From Gorsachius magnificus (lineage: Eukaryota; Chordata; Aves; Pelecaniformes; Ardeidae), in assembly GCA_034008185.1 (NCBI GenBank), contig CM067082.1:6122984-6186983 (forward strand): a stretch of DNA of 64,000 nucleotides, read 5' to 3'. Position 1 is the first letter of the stretch; each line of letters starts with the position of its first letter. The notes under the pieces are model-generated. The model ran no database searches and was not told where the DNA came from. It saw only the letters and a program-made list of their open reading frames with translations. Below are positions 50,086 through 60,682 of the stretch, one piece after another. Made by a program: the position numbers and the translations under genes.

Positions 50086-51509
50086 TTGTTCAGATCTGTG
50101 ATTTCTTTTCTGAATATTCTGATTAAAAGGTAAGGTGTATTAATGTTAGTATCTGCCTTACTACTCTGAGTATGCTCTGAATCCTCTTGTGTATGCGGCC
50201 AATTTCAGTCTGCATATTGAGTATTTTTGAGTCCTCTTAACTGTAGTTAAAGTATATTCTGCACAGCTAAATAACTGTGGTTTGATGGAGTCCTTTTTCT
50301 TAACAATAGTTAGAGGGTTTTAGATAAATTCTGTGGTTTTCTGTGACCCAGAATAACAGCTGCAGATTCTAATAAACAACTCAGAGCCAGATCACATACT
50401 AATTGTGCATCGTGACAGCTTAATTCTCAGTAGTGCAAAAATACTAGTAACTTGGGTTTTTTTTTCCTTAGTTTATGACTTAGAAAACATTTCTTTCTTT
50501 TCAGCATTGGCCCCTGGCTGGCAGGTACATTGCTGGTGTATAATGACATCTACTGGCAACCAGAAGTTTGCAAAGTCTCCAGCACTTGTTTCTTTAGAGG
50601 GTTTCTCTGCCCAGACCCACTGGCAGTGTGGAAAAGAAGCACGTGAGAAAGATCTGCCAACTTTGTGCTTCTGATAGAAGAGCTGGGGGGGGAGAAAACA
50701 CCAGATTGCCTTGATTCTGTCCTTGATAACTGTTGTTCGAATGTGGGATGCTCCTGAGAGCAATATTGCAGTGGATAGGTATGGATTAGCTGCCTGTTAG
50801 GTGGAAAATAAAAAAGCTCTCCTAGCAGTCTGGAACATACGCTCTGAAGTGCATCTGGTAGCCTAATGAATCACAGAGAGCTGAAGCATTACATGAAAGA
50901 AGTTGCCATCACCAGTCTATCAAAGGCCCAGTCTATCAAAGGCATCTTAAGTGTTCCCTGCCCCTCTCCCTGCTACAGATTTTCACACCTATCTAGTTAA
51001 GCAGCCAGATTTTTCCCTTTCCACCGATCAAAGCTGTTGCCAGGCTGAGTTTCCTTGTTCATGGCTGAGAAGGTGCAGGTGCCTTGTTCATGGTCACTCT
51101 GAAAGTGCAGGTGAGACCATGGCAGCACCCTGTTTCATACTGTTCTTTACTTGCCCTGAATACAACCCTGAGCATCTTTAACTTCCCCTTTTGCATCTCT
51201 CCCCCTTTTTCTTGAGCACTACCTAGAGATTTTATGTCTTCCAAAGTCCACAAGGCCTATTGTCTCTGGCTTTGACAGAAAGATGGTGATTTGTGTCTCA
51301 GACCCTGCTGGGTAATGAACATGCACATAGCAGCAAGTGCCAGGTAAGGAAAACATGGGTTTTTCATGACAAATATTTATTTTCCTGGTGAAACAGTGCA
51401 TGGATAGTGCAGATAGTGGTTGTTATTTCAAGACAATCTGATGCCTTTGGTGTTGTGAGTGTGTTTGGGTCTCCGGAGACTCAGTTTGTATTTCTGGCTC
51501 TATATCATT

Positions 51510-51610
51510 GGCTCCATAGGGGATCTCAGCCTTAGCTTTTCCCCTTCTTGTACCTCAGTGTTCGAGTAAAATGAGAAGAACGATCGTGACCTTTGTAACG
51601 CACTCTGAGA
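51510..51610 (+). mobile_element. Possible tRNA-derived SINE remnant
   Basis: gtacctcagtgttcgagtaa, aaatgagaagaacgatcgtg and ctttgtaacgcactctgaga resemble the 3' end of amniote MIR-like SINEs (ctttgtaaagcgctttgaga). By-eye match only. Confidence 0.4.
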
Positions 51611-51779
51611 TGAAAAAGACCTATGGAGCAGCATCACTTCATGAGCAAATATGTCTGGTTGGACAAAAATTTAAAATTTATAATTTTGTCAAAGGCTTGA
51701 CTGAGCAGCCTGAGGTAGGTTTGACAGTTAACAGAGGCGTATCACTGCAAGTTACAAGTAAGTGGTGTAAGACTTAAGA

Positions 51780-52090
51780 CGGGACACTGTGTCCAGTTTG
51801 GGCGTGACATTTAAAGAGAGATGTGGAGAGATGTTGCTTATTGCAGAGACCAATGAGAAGAATGACCAGTGATTTTGCAAATTTAACCAGCAGGGAGAGA
51901 TTGAAAGGAATGGGCCTGCAAGGGTGGGAGAAATCATGGACTAGATGATGTGGTTAATCTTGAGTAAAAGCTTTCTACGTATTTCAGTGAGTGAGGTGCC
52001 AGAATAAACTCTAAGGGGTGAATATGGAATATCAGTAGCAGCAGATGTTTAAGAGCAGATCGGCACTAGAGTTTGCAGTGCTCTGACACA
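51780..52090 (+). mobile_element. Diverged CR1-like fragment, sense
   Basis: gggacactgtgtccagtttg (about 51782-51801) matches the CR1 segment that encodes the region after the polymerase. The following agagacatgg-like and gggagagattgaaagg-like wording fits a decayed body. Limits are approximate. Confidence 0.6.
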
Positions 52091-53911
52091 GTAGTCCTCT
52101 GCCCTAGTGTGCTCTTCTAAGAGCTACTGAAATTTCTGAGGGGAGATCTGAAGGATCAGGAACTTCCCAGGAGCAGAACAAAAAGAATGAATAGATTTTT
52201 CTCGCAAGGCAAAATATCAACCAGTACGTGGCAAATCATCCACAAGACCAGAACTGTTTTCTGTGTGCTATTTATAGATGTAAGGACATAAATTAATCAA
52301 TGTCATGGTACATGACTGAGTTATTTTTCCACTTCAGTGAACGCTTCCCCTCTAGCACTTGTCAAGCTGTTTGTCTGGTCCTGAGCAGTGGCAGATGCCA
52401 GCAAGGAACATCAACTTGTACTTTGAGACAAGGAAGTTTTCAGAGCAGAGCTGTTGTTTTTCACATTTCAAAGCGTCTGACAAATCTTTAATTGAGGACC
52501 CTCTTGCCCCAGCCATGCAAACAAGAAAAAGTGGAATTTCAGGAGCTACTGCTTCTGCTGCTGGGAATCCAAGCCATCATAGTCCAGTTTATTTCTCAGG
52601 TTATTCGTCTGTGTAGAGGGATTGTGGTACCAACCGATTCCAGTTATAACCCAGCTCTTATTCAGTTTGTTCAATCATAAATAGGTCTGCAAAACATTTG
52701 GCTGTTTCTTAATTTGAACATTTCAGCAGTTGATTGAGCAACTCTTCTAGCTGTGGAACAAAAGTATTTAAAACACAATAGCTTCCCCTTGTACTCCCCT
52801 CTGCTTGCTCTGTTGCAGAGGTAGATGCTTTCTTCAAGTAAGTACTCCACTTGGGGCAGTCCTGATTATAGATGAACCAGCAGTTCAGTAGTTGTCAAAG
52901 GTGTCTCACCACCCCAGTCTTTAAGCATTAATTACTTAATTAGTGAGTGAAGGAATGTCGTGGTGGGGATGCTGCTAATATGAAGCTAATGAACAGGATC
53001 TTGGATGTCAATGGCAACTTTGAAGTCTCTAGGACATTTCCAGGCTATACTGAACTCTACAGTGACCTTAATGAGGGTATAGCTGTTTACATCAGTAAGC
53101 TTCTTCTCTCCTGCAGTGCCAAGTTTATGGGTGACCATGTGTCAAATTAACTGCAACACAGCTGTTGTTTTACCTATTTTCATGCAAAGGTGGACTATCA
53201 GGTTTCTTCAGAGAAAGACATCTGTTGGTATCCCTGAAAAATGATTCACCTGCTCTTCCCAGAAGAACAATGAATAGGATCATATGATGAAGGGTCAGAA
53301 GGACCCTTCTGATCTCATGGTAGGGTCCATGATGTTCATGATAAGGTTCAAGCGTCCTTGAAAGACAAGATCTCCTGAGTTTATCCTGGGGAAGTACCCT
53401 TTGGGGACAACTGACTTCTATGGAATGCATTAAATAAAATTTTTGATATGTTTGCAGTACAAAAAATGCCCATAACTATTATTTAACCATCTGTCTGCAT
53501 ACTGGACTGGGTTTCTTAATAGACTAGCCAAATGTGTGAGTTCTACTGACCCCTGTGTATCATGTCCACATGACCTTTCTGCTTATTAAATCAGAATATA
53601 AAACAGAGTCCCAGCAGAGAAGATTTTCTTAGTTTCTTAGAATGGAATAAAGTGAACTCCCAAGTTGAGATGAATGTCTTATTTCTTGTGGAAGCAGAAG
53701 ATAATGCCAGTTTTGGGGTCAAATTTGCCAAGATATTAATAGGGTTTTAGCATCATTAAGCTAATAGAATCCTGCATCTGTGAGTTGGAGAATGGCAGTC
53801 ATTTGTGCTGCCTGTCTGGTCAGCAGCTTTTGAAAATGGAGCTGGGTGACATATATCCACTGCAGTTTTGCCTCTCAATTGATCTGCAGATCATCTTTGC
53901 CTCACCACTAT

Positions 53912-53933
53912 AAAAAAAAAAAAAAAAAAAAAA
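53912..53933 (+). repeat. A homopolymer (22 nt)
   Basis: An uninterrupted A run with no recognisable retrotransposed body or target duplication next to it. Similar A-rich runs lie at 57882-57899, 58819-58837 and 59098-59120. Confidence 0.85.
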
Positions 53934-54047
53934 GCCCAAAATTTACAATATTTTTCAAGCAAATATTTATTTTTTATGGCTGCTGGAGGCAAGGTTGTGA
54001 AATCTTTTATTTCAGCCTCCTCAAGTTGGCAGCTCCTGAACGGAAAA

Positions 54048-54081
54048 ACTTAGAAAAGAAAGATACTTAGAAAAGAAAGAT
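54048..54081 (+). repeat. Perfect 17-bp tandem duplication
   Basis: acttagaaaagaaagat occurs twice head to tail (54048-54064 and 54065-54081). There is no divergence, so the duplication is recent or the local assembly is wrong. Confidence 0.9.
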
Positions 54082-54170
54082 ATTACATCCTTCCAGATCT
54101 CATGGAAGTGTTCTCAAACATTTCAACCTGAAGACCACATTCAACTCACGACATGTCTTCTGTCCTCCTT

Positions 54171-54344
54171 CACAGAATCACACAGAATCACAGAATAGCA
54201 AGAGTTGGAAGGGACATCCAGTCCAACCCTCCTGCTAAAGCAGGTTCACCTAAAGCATGTTACACAGGACTTCGTCCAGGCGGGCTTTGAATATCTCCAG
54301 ATAAGGAAACTCCACAGGCTCCCTGGGCAGCCTGTTCCAGTGAA
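54171..54344 (-). mobile_element. CR1 LINE 3' fragment, antisense, short
   Basis: Tail units cacagaatca, cacagaatcacagaat, then gagttggaagggacatccag, gacttcgtccaggcgggctt and gggcagcctgttccagtg. It has the same subfamily wording as the sense copy at 20878-21246. Confidence 0.93.
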
Positions 54345-54439
54345 AACAGTTTAGTATGTAACCATGGATCAGCAGAGTAGGCCACTTACCCATGGTCTTC
54401 TAGTTTATTCTTTGTGAATATCAAGTTGCCAAGTTAAAT

Positions 54440-54610
54440 GCAGACCAAAAGCCAGGAGAGAGAAAGAATAAACTTATGGTTAGGGCACTGACCTAGGACA
54501 CAGGAAATCTGGAGTGAGTTTCTGTCTTTGTCCCAGACTCTGTGGCCTTCCATATGTCTTCTGCTCAGTTGTACCTCTGGCTCATCACCTTCATGAGATG
54601 AAAGCAATAT
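54440..54610 (+). mobile_element. Possible tRNA-derived SINE remnant
   Basis: ggttagggcactgacctagg, with a box-A-like start, then cacaggaaatctggagtgag and tcccagactctgtggcctt, has the order of a tRNA-derived SINE head and core. Diverged. Confidence 0.4.
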
Positions 54611-57600
54611 TACAGTCACTATAACTTCCTTCTGATTTCACCAGGATGCTTTGAAGTTAATTAACAAAGGAGACAAGGGTGTATTAATGGTGAAGTGCTA
54701 ACACTGCACAGTTCAATTATGCTTCTGTTTCCATTTCATCTTGCTCATTTTGCTCTGTTTCTCTTCAGCTCTTGCTATTTTGTCTCCTACCTGGCATATA
54801 GATCCCCCAGTTTGCGCAGATGTCAATATGCTGAGTGTGTGATTCATGGGGTTCTGCTTGGCAGATTTTTGAAAGTCTCCCAATAACACATTTATTGACA
54901 TTTATGACAGGGTTAGAATTTTTTATTTCATTTTAGGATTGGAAAAGTGGTACTTTTATGTTAGGTGTAGACTGCTTTGGAAGAGAGAATAAAGAAAATT
55001 TATAGAATTGACCTTAGAATGATCTATCTTCTGTCATCTGCTCTGTAAGCTGAAGGAAACATTCTGTGATTTACTCAGTTTTAACAGGCAAATGAAAATC
55101 TAACCATGTGTTTTGGACTGATTTTTTTCCCATTATTTTCTTGTTTAGTTTGCTCTCATTTCTATTAACGTAGGCCACAACCCGGAGTTTGAAATAAAAT
55201 ATGTGATTATAGGCCACAGCTGTTCTCGAGTTGGAAGAAATATTTGAAAACTTGGCAGCTGCTTGAGGAGCTGCAAGTGGAGGACAGAACAGCAGTTGAA
55301 CTTGAGTAGATTGCTTAAAAACATCACTGAGGGATTATTCCTTTGCATGCTTTTGATGTCTCTATAGGATCAGGTAATACTGAGTTTTTCTATCTCTGCA
55401 TCTTTCCATATACCTGCAGATCCCTTCCTCCTCCATTTTAGGTCTCTGCTATGAGGCTGGATATGGCAAAATCCCTGTATTAGTTGTTCCCAATCTGAGG
55501 AAACATCATCTAGCAATTAGGTTGTCTGCTTTTTAATTTCATAGGTATCTCCATTCAGCAATCTGAGGATCTACAAGGGACGTAGATATAATTTGGTCGC
55601 AGGCCCTGTACATAAACTTCAGGTGATTCTGTGGGGTAGTGAGGCTCAATATAACCCAAGTGAGGTGAATCGTTGGATGATATGCAACAAATTAAGCTAT
55701 ATGTGCATATGGTGAACATGTAATGGAAGCTTAAAAAAAATCAAACCTGACCTTCATGACCATGGAGGATCACTAACCTAGAGCTGGCGTGATCTGGTAA
55801 ATCTATGTGAGAGTGGTGTAACAGGAAGACATCCTTGCTCAAATGTAGAAATGGGATAACTCTGCTCATGTACACAAGCTAATAAAGGAACCTATCTGGG
55901 TGTGTCTATACTTCCCCAGCTCACCTCTGTATTTTTAATGGCAGATATGCTTGAAGCCACCCCAGTGCCTTTGTCACCCCAATACCCTGTCTGCAGCAGC
56001 TGAGGGTTGCCTGTGCTCTGAATTTCCTCCTGATGTGGCACTTCCTTCTGCCCGTTGCGTCTGGACAAAAACATGTGCCTGTGTAAGCCTTGCTTTGAGA
56101 CCCCCCAAGGAAGGACAGAAGTAGTGCTTAGGCCTTGCTCTGTATCCACTGTGGCTCTGAACACTCCCATTAAAAAGTAAATACAAGCAAATTCAAAATT
56201 CTGTCTTTTTTACTGAATTCTGCTGAAAATTTTTAGTTTAGTATGGCTCTGAAAACCTTCCTAATTTGCTTGCTTTGTTAATGTTCTTCCTCACAGGTAC
56301 AACTACCTACACATTCAAGATTTTTTCCACAAAACTACTGACCAAGGAAGCAACAGGCCACCCCACCTACAGCATAAAACTATTCTAGAAGGTGTAGGCC
56401 AAGACTAAGGGAAGCTGCCTCAGAAACTGTGATCTGTTGCCCTCCTTAACAATAATCTCTTCTGCCTTTGCTGTTTCTTCCCAGTTCCCTGGAGTGCCTG
56501 GTCCTTGTTGCCTTCCTATTCTGGTCCAGCTGTTTCCAGAAAAGGACAGCCTTCCAAGTTCAGATATCCATAAAGTAGATGGGTGGCCGTAGAAATGCAT
56601 GGCATAAACAGATACGCGTGGTTTACATGTCACCACCAGAATCTCATTGTGTTGAAGCTGGGAATGCAGCCAGCCTGTGGGTATATAGTATTATTTTTAT
56701 CCCTCTCAGTGGCACAACCAGGTTTGGCCTTGGTGCAAAGAATGCCATAAGCTTTTCTTCCCCAGGGCTTGATGCCAGCTGTCAAAGCCTACTCGTTTTC
56801 CCATTGTGGTGGCTGGATCCTTCAGCCCAGCACACTTGCAGACCATGTCTGTTTGGCAGCTATTTCACTGGCCTGTGCTCTCTGCCTCTGCTATTTCTTT
56901 ATTATATTTACACATTGCTTGCAATTTAAACTGAGCTTTGGAGCATAGTGACTGTAATTTAATATTTATTCATAGTGTCCAGCAGAGTGACCCAAGCAGG
57001 GAACAAATGAAGCGTTGCTCTAATTCAAGTAAATAATCATAGAGTAACTACTGAAAAGCAAAAAATGGCATTTGTAGAAATGTGTAGGTACCTGTGCACT
57101 GGGTAACCTCTGTATACTCACAGCCTGTGTCAGTATATGACATCAGTGCTTGCATTACCTGCCTGCCCTCTCTTGCTCGGCAGTATTTGCTTCCATGTGA
57201 CTGATTGCACTTCACAGCCATATTGCAAGAAAGGCCCACTGGTTGCTTTCAGTCAGATGGCCCAAATCTAGGCTCTTTTGACAAATATTTTGTCAGCGGT
57301 GAGCTAAGGAACGTGGTTATTCTCTTGCTAACTTTGGTGGAAATGTTCAATTAAAGGCCACTGGCTGTGCAGCACAGAGGATGGAACTGAACATTGGTGG
57401 CTGGCTCTCCGGTGGGTAGGAAAAGGACAGCATGCCCATGAGCCTGGGAAGGGGAAAGTACTCTGGAAAATCTGCTGCCTTCTTTTTGTGTTTAATTGCT
57501 GGAGCTGTAACCTCCCCACAAGACCAACGTTCTTTCAGGCCCCTGTGATTTCTTCTTCAGCCAATTTTGTCATTCTCTAATTGCAATTTTCCCTGGCTTT

Positions 57601-58865
57601 AGAAAGTGGCTTCCAGGATAGATGTGCTGGCAGAGCCCCTCATTCCACAAGTGCTGGAGGGAGAGGCAAGCTCTTTTGCTAACCCAGCTGACCTAACTGG
57701 AGGAGTTGAGGGGAGGGAACAGACACCTTTGGGGTTCACCGGCACTTCCCTAGGTCTTAGCAGCAAGCTGAGCATAATGCTTGGGATTTTGCCTGATTAA
57801 AAATACCTGATGGGCAAATGAAAGGAAAAATAAAAGGTGACTGTTCTGCAATGCGGTTCATGAAGTTGGGTAGTTTTTAAAAAAGAAAAAAAAAAAAAAG
57901 AAGAAGAGTTGTTTAGTGAAGTAAATTGCTCTGATTGCTCTGGTGACAGGACTCCGTTCCAGTTAGCTGCATCCTCAGTGGGGGTTTTGGCAGCTGGTTG
58001 TGAGTTAAGGGTGCAAGCTGTTGGTTACTTTCCCATCCCTGCCTGTCACAGCTACTTTGGCACCGTGCAAGCACAGCAGCATCGGGGCTTTTCCGCTTCC
58101 TGCTCTCTTTCACTGCTCACTCCCGTAGGTCATGCAGTTTACTTTGTGAGCGCGAGAGTTTTGATGCAGGGAATACAAATCTCTTCTTGTGCTTTTGGAG
58201 TTTCAAACAGCTGCTGAACTGCCCCATAGCCTGCCAAGTTTTTCTGCTTGGTGAGGGATGCAAAGCAGCTAGTCAGGGTTAATGGGAGTTGGGAAAGGGG
58301 CAGAAGAAGCCCTTTCCATTCTTTATCTTGGAGGGCTTCAGTGGTGGTTCTCCAGGAGGCGTTAAACCTGTCTCTAGACTAGTCTTGGTTGCTTCTGTAC
58401 AGTTTTCTTTTTGTGGAGGAACTGGTAAAGCTTGTGGATACTCACAGATTTTCACTGCAAGCTGTTAAAACTCTCCAGCTTTATTTCCAGTGAAGGATCA
58501 GCTCTGTGCCAGGTTGTCTGATGTATGGCAGTGCTGGGCTTCGCTGGATCACATATTGCTGAGCACAGTGCAACCCTGAGGCCCCTCTCCTCTACTTGGT
58601 GACTCTGGAGCTTGTCAGTGGGTGGCAGTTTGGGGTGACCAGCTGCCTCTGGTATGTATGGTTACCAAGTGGGAGAGGGTCTACAGCACTTTCCTGCAAA
58701 TGTCCACCAGTCTCTTGGCTGTGAGGGCCAACAAATCTGCTCTGGGCTTCACATCTTTGGAGGCAGCTGCTTGAGATCTGTTAAGAGTTGAAAGGACTAA
58801 ATCACACTGCTTTAGTTAATAAAAAAAAAAAAAAAAAGCAAAAGGAAAAGCTTAGGAGGCAAGTT

Positions 58866-59035
58866 ACCATTTGCATCTGGGAAGAGGAGTAACCTTATTG
58901 TTGGAGGTTTTCAATGTCAAATTGGATAAACCTGGTCTGAATTCACTGTTGATGGTGCTTTGAGTGGGAGGTTAGACTTGAAAACTTCCGAGGTCCTGTC
59001 CAGCATGAATGGCTCTATGAGCGCTCTGTGTCAAA
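58866..59035 (+). mobile_element. Diverged CR1-like 3' end, sense
   Basis: tggaggttttcaatgtcaaa and gggaggttagacttgaaaac, then gaggtcctgtccagcatgaa and tggctctatga, fit a decayed CR1 3' end. It is low in similarity but in the right order. Confidence 0.6.
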
Positions 59036-60628
59036 CTTATTGACTGATGCTAGGATTAATTTGTTCAGCTGTGCCAAGGAGTTACCACATCATGGAGAAA
59101 AAAAAAAAGAAAAAAAAAAGTAAAGAGAAACAACTAGTTAACTGTATTCCTTTACTTTGCATAGAAAAGACACAAATCGTTCTCCTACCTATGCTGCACA
59201 CTTTGCCATGGAGCAGCAGTTCCTTCAATATAACTATTGACCTCTTAGAGCAAATGATTTCCTTAAAAATCACATTTTCTATTTGATGGGATTTCTATCT
59301 CATTAGGGAGCCATTCAAATACAGCAGATCTGATTTTTGCCTCTAGCTGCATTGAAAATTCTAGACAGAGTGCTTCATGAAGTTCCAGTTAGCAAGAAAT
59401 GTGATTATAAAAGTATCTAATGACTTTAATTGGCATATATAGCACAGATATTTTCCAGGTACTATATTTTACTAACGTTTAAGTGCCAAATACACCTATG
59501 AATAAATAAGGCCAGGTTTTGTCACTCTGTCTGACAATGACCGGAACCTTGCCCTAGGAATAGATCCATCTAAGTCTGCTGGACTACTCATGCAGGCGAA
59601 AAGTGTCACGTACAAGACTGAGTCTGGCAGAATTTGGCCAGAATTTATCTGCATATGTAGGTAGTCCTTAAGTATATATAGGCAACTTAGAAATACATGC
59701 ATCAACTGCTTAGCCATGTTAATGCCCTTTCAACAGGATTCTTCTATTTTATTGGGGTTTTACAAATGCAGATGGGGAAAAAGCTCTCAGTCACTTAGTT
59801 CTGTTTTGTGGCACGTCATTTGCCAGCAGTGCTAGTGGCTTTACACGTATGGATGTCCGCTGTTTTAGGCAGAAGAGACACTGGTAACAGTCCATTAAAG
59901 GACTCATGCCAACATCTCTTGTAAAACCCAGCAATGCTGGAACCTAGATGCCATCAGTTGGAGCATGAACATGCAGGACAGACACAGGAAGGCTTCTGGA
60001 TCATGACCAAGAACCCTACAACAGCAGACATAGTCCTGCTCCATTCACAGAGTTCTGGCTGAAACCTACTTTGAATCTTTGGTGAAGTTAGCTGTTGACT
60101 TTGAGAAGTACCTATTGATAAGGTGTAAATGGAGTGGCTTCCAAGATTACATTTTGGCCAATGTGAGCACATAAAGGGGGAAAAATTCCTACTTTTGCAG
60201 GTTTTTTCCAAAAATTTCCATGCTATTGGAAATCTGGTGTAGCAGTAAGTTGGAGGTGCCAAATGTCAAGTCCTCGTGCTTTAAATATGGCAACAGGAGA
60301 GTATCTCAGTGAAATATTTCTATGCCTTAAATACTTTTATTTAACAAGGATAGGTCTCTAATCTTGTTCTTGGAAAAAGACTGGTTCTGGATGGTATTTA
60401 CAAAAGGGAGGGGAGGGACGGATCAGCCAGAGGAAGACACTGGAATGGAAAATTGAAAGCGAATCTGTTCAAATATTGCCAAGTTACAGGTGAACAGCAT
60501 TGTTACAGCGAGGAGGAGGAAATGGCCTCAACTCTCATCAGATGATAACTATACTGTCTAAAATACACAAATATACCACAGAATGGTATGGCATTTCATA
60601 TGAGGTATTTTCTCCATTGGTGTTGTAG

Positions 60629-60682
60629 GGTGATGAAGGGCCCCCCGGCTTTCCTGGACTGAAAGGGGATAAAGGAGAAAAA
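60629..60682 (+). CDS. COL22A1: COL22A1 exon J: Gly-X-Y exon (54 nt)
   Basis: Eighteen codons in phase 0, GDEGPPGFPGLKGDKGEK, give six perfect triplets between ttggtgttgtag and aaa|gtaagt. The sequence is typical helix with GPP and GFP (hydroxyproline positions) and the charged pair GDKGEK. In my memory of human type XXII collagen, the GEKGEK of exon I is followed directly by the block matching exon K, so this exon may be absent, skipped or simply misremembered in mammals. Splice sites and frame are good, so it is probably used in this species. Confidence 0.88.

Larger units (their letters stand above)
41972..60628 (+). other. Intron I-J (18.7 kb)
   Basis: No Gly-X-Y exon is recognised here. 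It carries antisense CR1 pieces at 43696-44834, 46436-46712 and 54171-54344, sense CR1-like pieces near 51780 and 58866, MIR-like remnants near 48220, 49985, 51510 and 54440, and A-rich runs at 53912-53933, 57882-57899, 58819-58837 and 59098-59120. A GC-richer stretch at 44835-45300, just past the truncated CR1 end, has no recognisable identity. The remaining sequence shows nothing I can name. Confidence 0.75.

Noticed and set aside
53281..53330. Short inverted repeat ggtcagaagg/ccttctgatc
   Set aside because: Ten base pairs with a mismatch and almost no loop. Expected by chance in 64 kb.
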